Assembly (NCBI GenBank): GCA_900319835.1
Contig: ONPY01000009.1
Span: forward strand, 1 to 64,000
Reading direction: 5' to 3'
DNA: 64,000 nt
Source of the DNA: an uncultured Eubacteriales bacterium
GTDB lineage: Bacteria > Bacillota_A > Clostridia > Oscillospirales > Oscillospiraceae
In this document: piece after piece, positions 8,399 through 19,008 of the stretch
How the letters are laid out: each line of letters begins with the position of its first letter
Position numbering within the stretch: the stretch's first letter is position 1
The notes under the pieces: generated by a model
What the model was told of the DNA's origin: nothing
Databases searched by the model: none
Seen by the model: only the letters and a program-made list of their open reading frames with translations
Position numbers and translations under genes: made by a program

Positions 8399-9715
8399 TC
8401 ATGGGGAAGTTTCCCTTGTGCCGCTCCCCTCTTTTTTGCCCGGCGTCAGTGCGAGAAGCACCGCCAGGACGCAGGGCGCCAGGGTGCGGAAGGTAAACCA
8501 GTAGTGGATGCAGGAGTGGTTGCACATGCCCAGGATCCAGAACAGCGGGATCAGGAAGGGCGGCACAAGGCGCAGCGCTTCGCGGCTGGTTGGAAAGCGC
8601 CAGCCCTGGCGGCGGCCCAGAAGTCCGATGGCTGCGGCTGCGGCTGCATACAGAACCGTCAGTACATTGACCCAGCCCGTGGCAAACAGCTCTCTTCCGT
8701 TGCGAAGAAGCGTTCCCAGGCGGGAGGCGGATTCCTCCCCCACCGAGGCGGAGGCCCGGATGGACACAGTGGTCAGCACGTTCTGCAGGAAACTCTCTCC
8801 CTGCCAGATCCAAGCCAGCAGCCATTTTGCCGCCCACATGCCGCCGAATCCGGCCAGCCAGAGCACGCTGTACCAGCCGAGTCGCTTGAGCCCGCTCTCT
8901 CTCCCCTTCCCATCCAAGGCGCAGAGCAGGCAGAGGGGAACCGTCAGCGTGATGGAGGGCATGGTCAGCAGATCCAGATACGCCGCTAGGATTCCCACTA
9001 CCAGAAAGAAGCCGGGAAGGAGCCGCTCTCTGCGTTTTCCCGCCGGATTCCACACCAGCAGCAGCGAAGAAAGTAGCATCAGAAGACTCATGCTGGCGTA
9101 CTGCAGGCTCCGTGCCACAGAACTGGGCGCCAGCAGCAGCAGCATGAGCGCAAAGGGCACGGCTGCCCGCGGTGCCTTTTTCAGCAGCAGCGCAAGTGCC
9201 GCCAGACCGAGCAGCGTCTCCGCTGCAAAGTACAGCAGGCGGATCTGGTCGTAGTTGAACAGGCACAGCAGCGGCTTGAGAAAAACCAGGTAGCCGTGCC
9301 AGTAGCGGGAATAGCTCATGCTCCGGCCGCCGTTTTCATAGCCGTAGAGATCCAGGAAGCTCTTGATGGGGTTGACATACTCCTCGCCGAAGAACATGAT
9401 CCCCTCCCTGTCCGGGAAGCTCGCCCCCACAAGGCCGGGGGTCGCGAGGAAATAGTTCCCGATCACCCGCTCCGTCAAACTCTCTGTTCCGGGGTAGGCG
9501 GCCTCCAGCAAAAGCAGCGCGTCGGTGAAGTTGTCCTGGTCGTGGCCGGAAAGCGGATCGGTCTTCACGATCTCCTCCGGCAAAAAGGCGTGGAGGGATT
9601 CGTAACACTCATCCTGCATGGCAGAGACAGGCAGAAGGTAGGCCAGAGCGAGAAGAACAAACCCAAGCACGACGCATAACAGCAGAATCAGGATGCTGTT
9701 TCGGATGGTTTTCAT
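8399..9715 (-). CDS. Polytopic membrane protein, GT-C-like, unknown function
   Basis: 438 residues with an N-terminal membrane segment (ILILLLCVVLGFVLLALAYLL), an extracytoplasmic loop of ~110 residues containing HDQDNFTDALLLLEAAYP and EEYVNP.KSFLDLYGYENG-like sequence, then about nine more hydrophobic segments. The layout (one helix, long loop with acidic residues, many helices) resembles GT-C type glycosyltransferases and the family of hypothetical membrane proteins found beside polysaccharide genes in Firmicutes. No enzyme activity can be assigned. The N-terminal Asp-rich loop would be the place to look for a catalytic acid. It lies alone between the S10 promoter and the DUF1846 gene. Confidence 0.8.
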   Translation of the reverse strand: MKTIRNSILILLLCVVLGFVLLALAYLLPVSAMQDECYESLHAFLPEEIVKTDPLSGHDQDNFTDALLLLEAAYPGTESLTERVIGNYFLATPGLVGASFPDREGIMFFGEEYVNPIKSFLDLYGYENGGRSMSYSRYWHGYLVFLKPLLCLFNYDQIRLLYFAAETLLGLAALALLLKKAPRAAVPFALMLLLLAPSSVARSLQYASMSLLMLLSSLLLVWNPAGKRRERLLPGFFLVVGILAAYLDLLTMPSITLTVPLCLLCALDGKGRESGLKRLGWYSVLWLAGFGGMWAAKWLLAWIWQGESFLQNVLTTVSIRASASVGEESASRLGTLLRNGRELFATGWVNVLTVLYAAAAAAIGLLGRRQGWRFPTSREALRLVPPFLIPLFWILGMCNHSCIHYWFTFRTLAPCVLAVLLALTPGKKEGSGTRETSP

Positions 9716-9760
9716 CGCGAGTTTTCCCTCTTTTCTCTGACGCGGATGGGCCGCATCCGT

Positions 9761-11245
9761 TTATTTGTGGTACAGCTTCTTGGCCTGGTATCGGGGCTCG
9801 AAGGAGATGTTGACGCCCAGCTTCTTGAACAGCTCCTCGTCCACATGGGAGAGAATGACCGTGGAGTGCGCCTCGCAGCCCTTGAGCCGGGCCAACTGGT
9901 CGATGGCCAGATCCGCCATGGGGTTGGTGACCGCGCAGATGGTCAGGGCGATCAGCAGCTCATCCGTGTGCAGGCGGGGGTTGTGGTTGCCCAGGTGCTC
10001 CACCTTGAGGTGCTGGATGGGCTTGATGACCCCAGGGGCGATGAGCGGCAGCTTCTTGTCGATGCCGGCCAGGGCCTTGAGGGCGTTGATGAGGCAGGCG
10101 GAGGAAGCCCCCAGCAGAGAGGTGGTCTTTCCCGTGACGATGCGCCCGTCGTTGAGCTCCAGCGCCACGGCGGGGCCGTCGCTCTCCTCCTGTTTTTTCA
10201 GTGCCGCGCCCACCACGGGCCGGTCGGCGGCGGAGATGCCCAGGGAGTTCATAATCAGCTCGATCTTGCGGATCTCGCTCGGATCGGACAGGCCCTTGCG
10301 GGCGGAGACGGCGGCGGCGTACCAGCGGCGGATGATCTCCTGCTTGCTTGCCTCACAGCAGACGGCGTCGTCGGAGATGCAGAAGCCCACCATGTTCACG
10401 CCCATGTCCGTGGGGGATTTGTAGGGGCTCTCGCCGTAGATGGTCTTGAAGATGGCCTCCAGCACCGGGAAGATTTCCACATCGCGGTTGTAGTTGACGG
10501 TGGTGACCCCATAGGCATCGAGGTGGAAGGGGTCGATCATATTCACGTCATCCAGGTCCGCGGTGGCGGCCTCGTAGGCCAGGTTCACCGGGTGCTTGAG
10601 CGGCAGGTTCCAGACCGGGAAGGTCTCGAACTTGGCATAGCCGGCGCTGATGCCGCGCTTGTGCTCGTGGTAGAGCTGGCTGAGGCAGGTGGCCATTTTG
10701 CCGCTGCCGGGGCCGGGGGCGGTGACCACGATGAGGCTGCGCTCGGTCTCGATGTAGTCGTTCTTCCCGAAGCCCTCGTCCGAGACGATCAGGGGCACGT
10801 TTGCCGGGTAGTCCGGAATGATGTAGTGCAGGTAGGTGCGGATGCCCAGCACCTCCAGGCGCTTGCGGAAGGCGTCGGCGATGGCCTGGCCGCGGTAGTG
10901 GGTGATGACCACGGAGCCGATGTACAGCCCGATGCCCCGGAAGGCGTCGATCAGGCGGAGGGTGTCGTCCTCATAGGTGATGCCCAGATCGCCGCGGCGC
11001 TTGGAGCGCTCGATATCGTCGGCAGAGATGGCGATGACGATCTCGGCCTCGTCCTTCATCTCCAACAGCATCTTGACCTTGCTGTCCGGCTCGAAGCCCG
11101 GGAGCACCCGGGAGGCGTGGTAGTCGTCAAAGAGCTTGCCGCCGAATTCCAGATACAGCTTGCCGCCGAATTTGCTGATGCGGTCGCGGATATTCTGGGA
11201 CTGGAGCTTCACATATTTCTCGTTGTCAAAGCCGATGCGGTTCAT
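9761..11245 (-). CDS. DUF1846 (UPF0371) family protein
   Basis: 494 residues. Start chosen at the ATG at 11245 ([21 protein letters not shown]) behind GGGGGAGGG; an upstream extension would run through the promoter. Conserved features include the N-terminal [20 protein letters not shown] and the P-loop-like [19 protein letters not shown]. The family is widespread in Firmicutes; its function is not established, though the GxGSGK motif suggests nucleotide binding. Divergent from secA, with the two promoters in a 159-base intergenic region. Confidence 0.9.
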   Translation of the reverse strand: MNRIGFDNEKYVKLQSQNIRDRISKFGGKLYLEFGGKLFDDYHASRVLPGFEPDSKVKMLLEMKDEAEIVIAISADDIERSKRRGDLGITYEDDTLRLIDAFRGIGLYIGSVVITHYRGQAIADAFRKRLEVLGIRTYLHYIIPDYPANVPLIVSDEGFGKNDYIETERSLIVVTAPGPGSGKMATCLSQLYHEHKRGISAGYAKFETFPVWNLPLKHPVNLAYEAATADLDDVNMIDPFHLDAYGVTTVNYNRDVEIFPVLEAIFKTIYGESPYKSPTDMGVNMVGFCISDDAVCCEASKQEIIRRWYAAAVSARKGLSDPSEIRKIELIMNSLGISAADRPVVGAALKKQEESDGPAVALELNDGRIVTGKTTSLLGASSACLINALKALAGIDKKLPLIAPGVIKPIQHLKVEHLGNHNPRLHTDELLIALTICAVTNPMADLAIDQLARLKGCEAHSTVILSHVDEELFKKLGVNISFEPRYQAKKLYHK

Positions 11246-11285
11246 CTGGGACCCTCCCCCTTTTTCTTTCTCACGAAAAAGTATT

Positions 11286-11315
11286 TTACCATACAAAGCC
11301 TTTGCCGACAAGTCA
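11286..11315 (-). promoter_or_regulatory. Promoter of the DUF1846 gene
   Basis: On the minus strand TTGTCG, a 17-base spacer, then TAAAAT, ending about 40 bases before the ATG. The -35 matches 4 of 6 and the -10 matches 5 of 6. On the other strand a TAAAAT at 11351-11356 with a T-rich -35 may serve secA, but that one is weaker. Confidence 0.45.
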
Positions 11316-11404
11316 GCAAGATAAGACTTTTTTTATTCATATTCTTGTGCTAAAATGTAATTTGTATTGGTATCTCCAAATACCCGAAAGAAAGGCATAC
11401 AGGC

Positions 11405-14179
<2,775 letters not shown>

Positions 14180-14204
14180 GCCTTTCCCTTAACAAGAGGT
14201 AATT

Positions 14205-14996
14205 ATGGCATTTATCGAAGAAAGCAAAAACGGACTGGTGTACATGCGCTCTGACCGCATCGGGGCGCAGCACGCCTTCACCACCCGCTTCGGCGGCGTG
14301 AGCACGGGAGACTTTGCCTCCCTCAACCTCGGCTCCAACCGCGGCGACGACGAGGAAAACGTGCGGGAGAACTACACCCGCCTCTGCGCCCTGTTTGGCG
14401 TGGGGCCGGATGACGCCGCCGTCACCAACCAGGTACATAAGAACACCGTCCTCATCGTGACAAAGCAGGACAGGCACGTCTGTCTCGGCCCCACGCCCTA
14501 CGAGTGCGACGGCATCGTCACGGCCGAGCGCGGCCTGCCCATCTTCTGCTTCACCGCCGACTGTGTGCCGGTGCTGCTCTGGGACGGGATCCACTCCGTC
14601 GCCGCCGCTGTCCACTGCGGCTGGCGCAGCTCCGTGGGCGACATTTTGAAAAACGCACTGGAGACCATGAGCGCGCTCGGCGCCGCGCCCGAGACGGTCT
14701 GCGCCGCCATCGGCCCCGCCATCGGCAAGTGCTGCTTTGAGACCGACGACGACGTGCCCGAGGCCATCACCGCCTGGCTCGGCGGGGACACGGAGGGGCT
14801 CTTTGTACGCCGGGACGACGGCAAGACCCTGGTGGACCTGCGCCGCGCCAACGCCCGCAGGCTCAACCAGCTGGGCGTGCCGGAGGAGAACATCGACATC
14901 TCCTCGGAGTGCACCTTCTGCCGCCACGACAAATACTGGTCCCACCGCTACACCCACGGCCGGCGGGGCAGCCAGGCCGCGGGCATCATGCTCTGA
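14205..14996 (+). CDS. pgeF: PgeF/YlmD (LACC1-like) family protein
   Basis: 263 residues of the multicopper-oxidase-fold family once called polyphenol oxidase or laccase (YfiH/YlmD/LACC1). Members have purine nucleoside phosphorylase and adenosine deaminase-like activity, and in E. coli PgeF edits peptidoglycan precursors. The zinc/catalytic motifs are visible: HAFTTRFGGVS near the N-terminus, TNQVHKN, CFTADCVPVLL and AAVHCGWRS. It probably shares a transcript with secA and is followed after only 9 bases by a solute-binding protein. Confidence 0.92.
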   Translation: MAFIEESKNGLVYMRSDRIGAQHAFTTRFGGVSTGDFASLNLGSNRGDDEENVRENYTRLCALFGVGPDDAAVTNQVHKNTVLIVTKQDRHVCLGPTPYECDGIVTAERGLPIFCFTADCVPVLLWDGIHSVAAAVHCGWRSSVGDILKNALETMSALGAAPETVCAAIGPAIGKCCFETDDDVPEAITAWLGGDTEGLFVRRDDGKTLVDLRRANARRLNQLGVPEENIDISSECTFCRHDKYWSHRYTHGRRGSQAAGIML

Positions 14997-15005
14997 GGTG
15001 AAGCC

Positions 15006-16580
15006 ATGAAAAAACGTGTGTTCGCCCTGCTGCTGGCCCTGGCCATGCTGCTCTCCCTGCCCGGCTGCGGCGTCCGGGATCCCAGTCTCACCGGCGACGG
15101 CGTCCCCCTGTCCACCAAGGGCAAGGATGTGACCCGCGCCAAGGCCGCCGACAACGTCTTCTCCCTCAACTGCAACGAGAACTACAGCTTCAACCCTATC
15201 CTCGCCACCAACCACTCCAACCAGCTGGTGTGCAACCTGGTGTACGAGAACATGGTGGAGCTGGACAACGAGTTCAACGTCATCCCCAACGTCCTCGACG
15301 CGGGCACCCCCAACGAGAGCGCCACCTACTGGATCTTTGAGATCCAGCCCGGCCACGTCTTTCACGACGGCAGCCCCGTCACCGGCGCCGACATCCGCTA
15401 CTCGCTCGAGCGCGTGGTCGCCACCCAGGACCGCTACAAGGGCCGCTTTGCCAGCTACCAGGGCTCCGGCTATGACGAGAAGAACTTCTATGTCACCCTG
15501 GGCATCGGGGACACGCAGTTCAACAAGCTGCTCAACATCCCCATCATCAAATCCGGCAGCATGGATGAGAAGCGCCCCCTGGGCTCCGGCCCCTACACCT
15601 ACAACGAGGATGAGACCATGCTGGTGGCCTACGAGGGCTACCCCGGCTACGCGGACCTGCCGGTGGATGAAGTCCACCTGGTCAGCCACGCCACCGCCGA
15701 CGCGATCCTGGAAAACTTCGAGGACGGCGTCATCGACGCGGTCACCAACGACCCCTCCAGCTACACCAACCTCGGCTACTCCGCCTCCAACGAGATCCGC
15801 AACTTCAACACCACCAACCTCCACTACATCATGTTCAACGAGGAGGGCATCATCGCCAGGTACAGCGGCTTCCGCCAGGCTCTGGTCTACGCCTTCGACC
15901 GGCAGAATTTTGCGGAGAACCTGATGCACGGCAACGCCGTGGCCGCCGCGGTGCCCATGCACCCCAGCGATCCGGATTACCCCACAGACTACGCCTCCTC
16001 CTTAACCTATAACCTGGAACTCTGCCGCGTGGTGCTGGAGAACGCCGGCATCCGCGACTATGATGACGACGGGATGCTGGAGTACATGTCCGGCTCGGCC
16101 CAGGACATCGACGTCAACTTCATCGTCTGCTCCGATTCCAGCGCCAAGACCGGTGTCGTGCGCCGCTTTGCCAGCGACATGGAGTCCATCGGCATCAAGG
16201 TCACCGTCCGGGAGCTGACCTGGGACGAGTATCTCACCGCCCTGGAGGAGGGCGACTTCGACATGTACTATGGCGAGGTCAAGCTGCGCAACAACTTCGA
16301 TTTGACGGAGCTGCTCGACCCGGACAGCGATCTCAACTACTCCCGCAGCCGGGACACGGGCTATGTTGCCATGATCAACAATTACCTCTCCTGCGCCCCC
16401 GCCCAGCGCTCGGCGGTCTATCAGCAGCTCTGCGAGTACATCAACACCAACGGCGCGCTGATCTCCATCGGCTTTGAGAGCCAGCAGCTCATCGTGCACC
16501 GCGGCGTGATCCGAGGATTGGACCCGAATATCGGCAATCCCCTGTACAACTTCCAGAACTGGGAGATCATGCTGGACTAG
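15006..16580 (+). CDS. Family-5 (oligopeptide type) ABC solute-binding lipoprotein
   Basis: 524 residues. N-terminal lipoprotein signal (KKRVFALLLALAMLLSLPGC) with the lipobox cysteine at about residue 20. The body shows SBP_bac_5 hallmarks: NPILATNHSNQLVCNLVYE, the conserved FEIQPGHVFHDGSPVTGADIRYSLER, and a C-terminal peptide-binding lobe. It would capture peptides or similar solutes outside the membrane. No permease or ATPase genes accompany it, so it is an orphan binding protein or works with components elsewhere. Followed by a chain-of-hairpins region. Confidence 0.9.
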   Translation: MKKRVFALLLALAMLLSLPGCGVRDPSLTGDGVPLSTKGKDVTRAKAADNVFSLNCNENYSFNPILATNHSNQLVCNLVYENMVELDNEFNVIPNVLDAGTPNESATYWIFEIQPGHVFHDGSPVTGADIRYSLERVVATQDRYKGRFASYQGSGYDEKNFYVTLGIGDTQFNKLLNIPIIKSGSMDEKRPLGSGPYTYNEDETMLVAYEGYPGYADLPVDEVHLVSHATADAILENFEDGVIDAVTNDPSSYTNLGYSASNEIRNFNTTNLHYIMFNEEGIIARYSGFRQALVYAFDRQNFAENLMHGNAVAAAVPMHPSDPDYPTDYASSLTYNLELCRVVLENAGIRDYDDDGMLEYMSGSAQDIDVNFIVCSDSSAKTGVVRRFASDMESIGIKVTVRELTWDEYLTALEEGDFDMYYGEVKLRNNFDLTELLDPDSDLNYSRSRDTGYVAMINNYLSCAPAQRSAVYQQLCEYINTNGALISIGFESQQLIVHRGVIRGLDPNIGNPLYNFQNWEIMLD

Positions 16581-16815
16581 ATTCGATGAAATGCAAGCAT
16601 TTCATCGAGTTTGCAGCCCGCTGCGCGCACTCGTCCCTAAAGGGACTAGGCGCGTTTAAGGAAAGGCTCCGCCTTTTCTATGCGCCGTCGCTTTGCTCGC
16701 ACACTTGCGGTCTGAGAAGTGTTTTTTGTCAGGCGCATGTCCTGACAAAAAACGGTTTTAATTGCTTTCGCTCACGCGAAAGTACATTTCGGCAATTCGT
16801 TTCGTTGTTCGAATT
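16581..16815. repeat. Chain of consecutive short hairpins (locus 1)
   Basis: Between the SBP stop and cdd lie at least five near-perfect dyads placed almost end to end: CGATGAAATGC/GCATTTCATCG (16584-16607), CGCGC...GCGCG with inner GTCCCT/AGGGAC (16624-16654), AAGGC/GCCTT (16663-16675), TTTTTTGTCAGG/CCTGACAAAAAA (16722-16752) and CTTTCG/CGAAAG inside AATTGC/GCAATT (16760-16797). ATTCGA (16581-16586) and TCGAAT (16810-16815) enclose the set. The dyads have unrelated sequences. The 12-bp one could also work as a terminator in both directions. Confidence 0.75.
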
Positions 16816-16837
16816 AAAATGAAAGGGAGAAAAGACC

Positions 16838-17218
16838 ATGACTGACAGAGAACTCTTATCCCGCGCCAAAGCCGCGTCCCTGAACGCCTATGTCCCCTAT
16901 TCCCGCTTTGCCGTCGGCGCCGCGCTCGAGTGCTCGGACGGCACCGTCTTCACCGGCTGCAACGTCGAAAACGCCGCCCTGGGCTCCACCATCTGCGCCG
17001 AGCGCACCGCCTGCTGCAAGGCCGTCAGCGAGGGCCGCCGGGAGTTTCGCCGCATCGCCATCTATGCCGACAGCGAAAACTGGTGTACCCCCTGCGGCGC
17101 CTGCCGGCAGTTCCTGGCGGAGTTTTCCCCGGATATGGAGGTGCTCTGCGCCAAGGCCGGGGACCGCTACGTCAGCTACAAGCTCTCCGAGCTGCTGCCG
17201 CACACCTTCAACTACTGA
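16838..17218 (+). CDS. cdd: Cytidine deaminase
   Basis: 126 residues, the short homotetrameric Cdd type. Hydrolyses cytidine or deoxycytidine to uridine in pyrimidine salvage. Zinc-binding and catalytic motifs are intact: NVENAALGSTICAERTA (Cys plus catalytic Glu) and CTPCGACRQFLAEF (the PCxxC pair). The start has AAAGGGAGAAAAGACC upstream. The stop codon overlaps the next ATG (TGATG), so a LysR-type DNA-binding domain is translationally coupled to it. Confidence 0.96.
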   Translation: MTDRELLSRAKAASLNAYVPYSRFAVGAALECSDGTVFTGCNVENAALGSTICAERTACCKAVSEGRREFRRIAIYADSENWCTPCGACRQFLAEFSPDMEVLCAKAGDRYVSYKLSELLPHTFNY

Positions 17219-17484
17219 TGGAGCTGGAGAGCCTGCGGATCTTCCTGGCCGCAGCCGGGGCCGGCGGCTTTTCCCAGGCGGCGCGGCTGCTGTATATCAG
17301 CCACTCCACCGTCTCCCGCCGGGTGTCCGCGCTGGAGCGGGAGCTGGGCGTCAAGCTCTTTGACCGCGGCGGCAGAACCCAGACGCTCACCAAGGCGGGC
17401 CGGGTCCTGGAGGCGGAGGCCGTCCGCCTCATCCGCATCGCTGACGAGGCCAAGGAAAAGCTCGCCGCATACAAAACGGAATAA
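17218..17484 (+). CDS. LysR-type winged HTH domain only (stand-alone)
   Basis: 88 residues starting MELESLRIFLAAAGAGGFSQ. It is a complete LysR N-terminal winged helix (AARLLYISHSTVSRRVSALE, then ELGVKLFDRGGRTQTLT and the linker helix), but stops at LAAYKTE with no effector-binding domain (normally another ~200 residues). A perfect intrinsic terminator follows at once, so it is not a truncated gene with a remnant downstream. It is coupled to cdd by a TGATG overlap. It could be a DNA-binding protein without a ligand domain, regulating cdd or competing with full LysR proteins. Confidence 0.85.
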   Translation: MELESLRIFLAAAGAGGFSQAARLLYISHSTVSRRVSALERELGVKLFDRGGRTQTLTKAGRVLEAEAVRLIRIADEAKEKLAAYKTE

Positions 17485-17485
17485 G

Positions 17486-17513
17486 AAAAACGCTGCCGTT
17501 TGGCAGCGTTTTT
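17486..17513. terminator. Intrinsic terminator after cdd-LysR HTH
   Basis: AAAAACGCTGCC (17486-17497), loop GTTT, GGCAGCGTTTTT (17502-17513). Works in both directions and also ends the small RHH gene on the minus strand. Confidence 0.9.
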
Positions 17514-17544
17514 CCATTTCTGTCTTTCTTCGGAAAACAGCGCT

Positions 17545-17757
17545 TTATTCCGCCGGGTGCTTGCGGGTGGGCTTGACGTTGAGATCGGGGTCGATCGTCC
17601 CCTCGATCGCGCCGTTCCTATCCTCGAAAGCCCGGATGTCCTGCCGGATTAAAACCAGAATGTGACTGTTGACAGAGCGTCCCTCATAGTCTGCCACGTA
17701 GCTGAGCTTTTCCAGCATCTCCTCTTCAATCCGGATTGACACACTCTTAATTGCCAT
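17545..17757 (-). CDS. Small ribbon-helix-helix DNA-binding protein
   Basis: 70 residues. MAIKSVSIRIEEEMLEKLSY is an Arc/CopG-type beta strand plus helix, and NSHILVLIRQDIRAFE is the second helix of the fold. The ~20-residue C-terminal tail is polar. Such proteins bind DNA as dimers, commonly as antitoxins or autoregulators, but no toxin gene is adjacent. The start has a GAGGTGG site upstream. It diverges from the 55-residue gene at 17861. Confidence 0.8.
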   Translation of the reverse strand: MAIKSVSIRIEEEMLEKLSYVADYEGRSVNSHILVLIRQDIRAFEDRNGAIEGTIDPDLNVKPTRKHPAE

Positions 17758-17860
17758 AAAACCACCTCGTTCAGATATACAATGGATTTACTTTATGGCT
17801 TTTATGCGTTATGATGTTTGAAACAGATATACCATATATCTATTATTCGAGGAGACCGCC

Positions 17861-18028
17861 ATGGAACTCTATCGTAAAATGTACGCGATTGTTTGTACGG
17901 CAGCTTCAGAGGCCATTGATCAGATTGAACGGGAGCGCGCGCCGGAGACGGCGGCACATCTACTGCGTACCGCCCTGCTGGAAGCAGAGGAACTGTACAT
18001 CAGCGCCGACGAAACTCCGGACGGCTGA
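17861..18028 (+). CDS. Small conserved protein of unknown function (55 aa)
   Basis: ATG preceded by CGAGGAG at 9 bases. Translation starts MELYRKMYAIVCTAASEAID and ends LLEAEELYISADETPDG. It is an all-helical, acidic small protein. I have seen this pattern (LYRKMY..., ...A..LL.AL..AEE.Y) in Clostridia, where it is annotated only as hypothetical. It lies between a divergent RHH gene and a convergent AraC gene; its stop is 7 bases from the end of the AraC gene. Confidence 0.7.
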   Translation: MELYRKMYAIVCTAASEAIDQIERERAPETAAHLLRTALLEAEELYISADETPDG

Positions 18029-18035
18029 GCCTGCC

Positions 18036-18872
18036 TTATTTCATCAGCTGCCCCGGGCTGATCCCGAAGCTGGCCTTGAAGGCCCGGTGGAAAGCGGAGT
18101 AGTCCCCATAGCCGCTGCTCTCGGCGGCCTTGGCGGCGGTCACCCCCTCCCGGATGAGGCGGGCCGCGTTGATCAGCCGCTTCTGCCGGATGTAGGCGTG
18201 TACGGTGACGCCGGTCTGGGTCTTGAAGTAGCGCATGAAGTGGTAGCGGCTCATGAACACGGACTCTGCCAGCGCGTCCACAGTCAGCTCCGTGCCGAGA
18301 TTTTCGTTGATGGTGCTCAGCACCTGGCGGATCTTCGGGTCCGCCGGGGCGTCGAGACGCGCCGGCGCCGCCTCGCCCAGCCGCCCGATCCGGATCAGCA
18401 GCTGCACGATCCTCGTCTCACACATCGTCTGCGCGCCGAAGCAGCCCTCCTTCTGCTCGCTCTCGTAGGCCGCCACCGCCTGCTGCAGCTCCTCCTGCTG
18501 CCTGGCCGTGGCCGTCAGCAGATGCCGCCCCCGGCGATCCGCCAGATCAAAGCAGTCAAAGAGCCCCGCCCCCGGAAAGGAGCGCTCAAAGTACTGCCGG
18601 TCCAGATAGAGGATGATCCGCTCGTAGGGGATGCTCCGGTCGATCTGCGCCTTGTGGATGGTGTGGTGCCGCACCAGCAGCACGGTCCAGGGCTCAAGCG
18701 CGTAGCTGCGGTCCTCCACCAGATAGTCCACCCGCCCGGAGAGCAGGATCACCAGCTTGTCAAACTCGTGGAAGTGGTAGTCCAGCTCCTGGCCCGCGCT
18801 GTCCTTCAGATGAAAGTAGTGGTAGCTCTCCCGCAGGTAGCCCGCCCGGTTGACGGTGTGCTCCCCCGCCAT
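18036..18872 (-). CDS. AraC/XylS family transcriptional regulator
   Basis: 278 residues: an N-terminal cupin-like sensing domain (about 1-150, with HFHEFDKLVILLSGRVDYL and HHTIHKAQ) and a C-terminal double HTH (about 180-278, with ELTVDALAESVFMSRYHFMR and AAESSGYGDYSAFHRAFKAS). It diverges from the symporter gene, with TTGCAA-type repeats in between, so it most likely controls that transporter in response to a small molecule. The ligand is unknown. Confidence 0.92.
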   Translation of the reverse strand: MAGEHTVNRAGYLRESYHYFHLKDSAGQELDYHFHEFDKLVILLSGRVDYLVEDRSYALEPWTVLLVRHHTIHKAQIDRSIPYERIILYLDRQYFERSFPGAGLFDCFDLADRRGRHLLTATARQQEELQQAVAAYESEQKEGCFGAQTMCETRIVQLLIRIGRLGEAAPARLDAPADPKIRQVLSTINENLGTELTVDALAESVFMSRYHFMRYFKTQTGVTVHAYIRQKRLINAARLIREGVTAAKAAESSGYGDYSAFHRAFKASFGISPGQLMK

Positions 18873-18919
18873 ATGCTCTCCCCCTTCCCCGTTTCTTTTT
18901 TGCCAGTATACAGCACTTA

Positions 18920-18958
18920 TTGCAAGGTTTCAAGCATGGAATGCAATTTACTTTGCAA
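18920..18958. promoter_or_regulatory. Putative AraC operator: TTGCAA/ATGCAA/TTGCAA repeats
   Basis: Hexamers TTGCAA (18920-18925), ATGCAA (18941-18946) and TTGCAA (18953-18958) lie in the AraC-symporter intergenic region; the start-to-start distances are 21 and 12 bases. The last lies in the spacer of the symporter promoter. Direct half-sites on one face of the DNA are typical of AraC regulators. The assignment is inferred. Confidence 0.4.
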
Positions 18959-18975
18959 ATCGTCGCCCATATAAT
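18947..18975 (+). promoter_or_regulatory. Promoter of the symporter gene
   Basis: TTTACT (18947-18952), 17-base spacer, perfect TATAAT (18970-18975). The weak -35 fits a promoter that needs an activator such as the divergent AraC protein. Confidence 0.6.
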
Positions 18976-19008
18976 AGGGGGCAGTTAAAATCCGAAAGGA
19001 GAGTCCCT

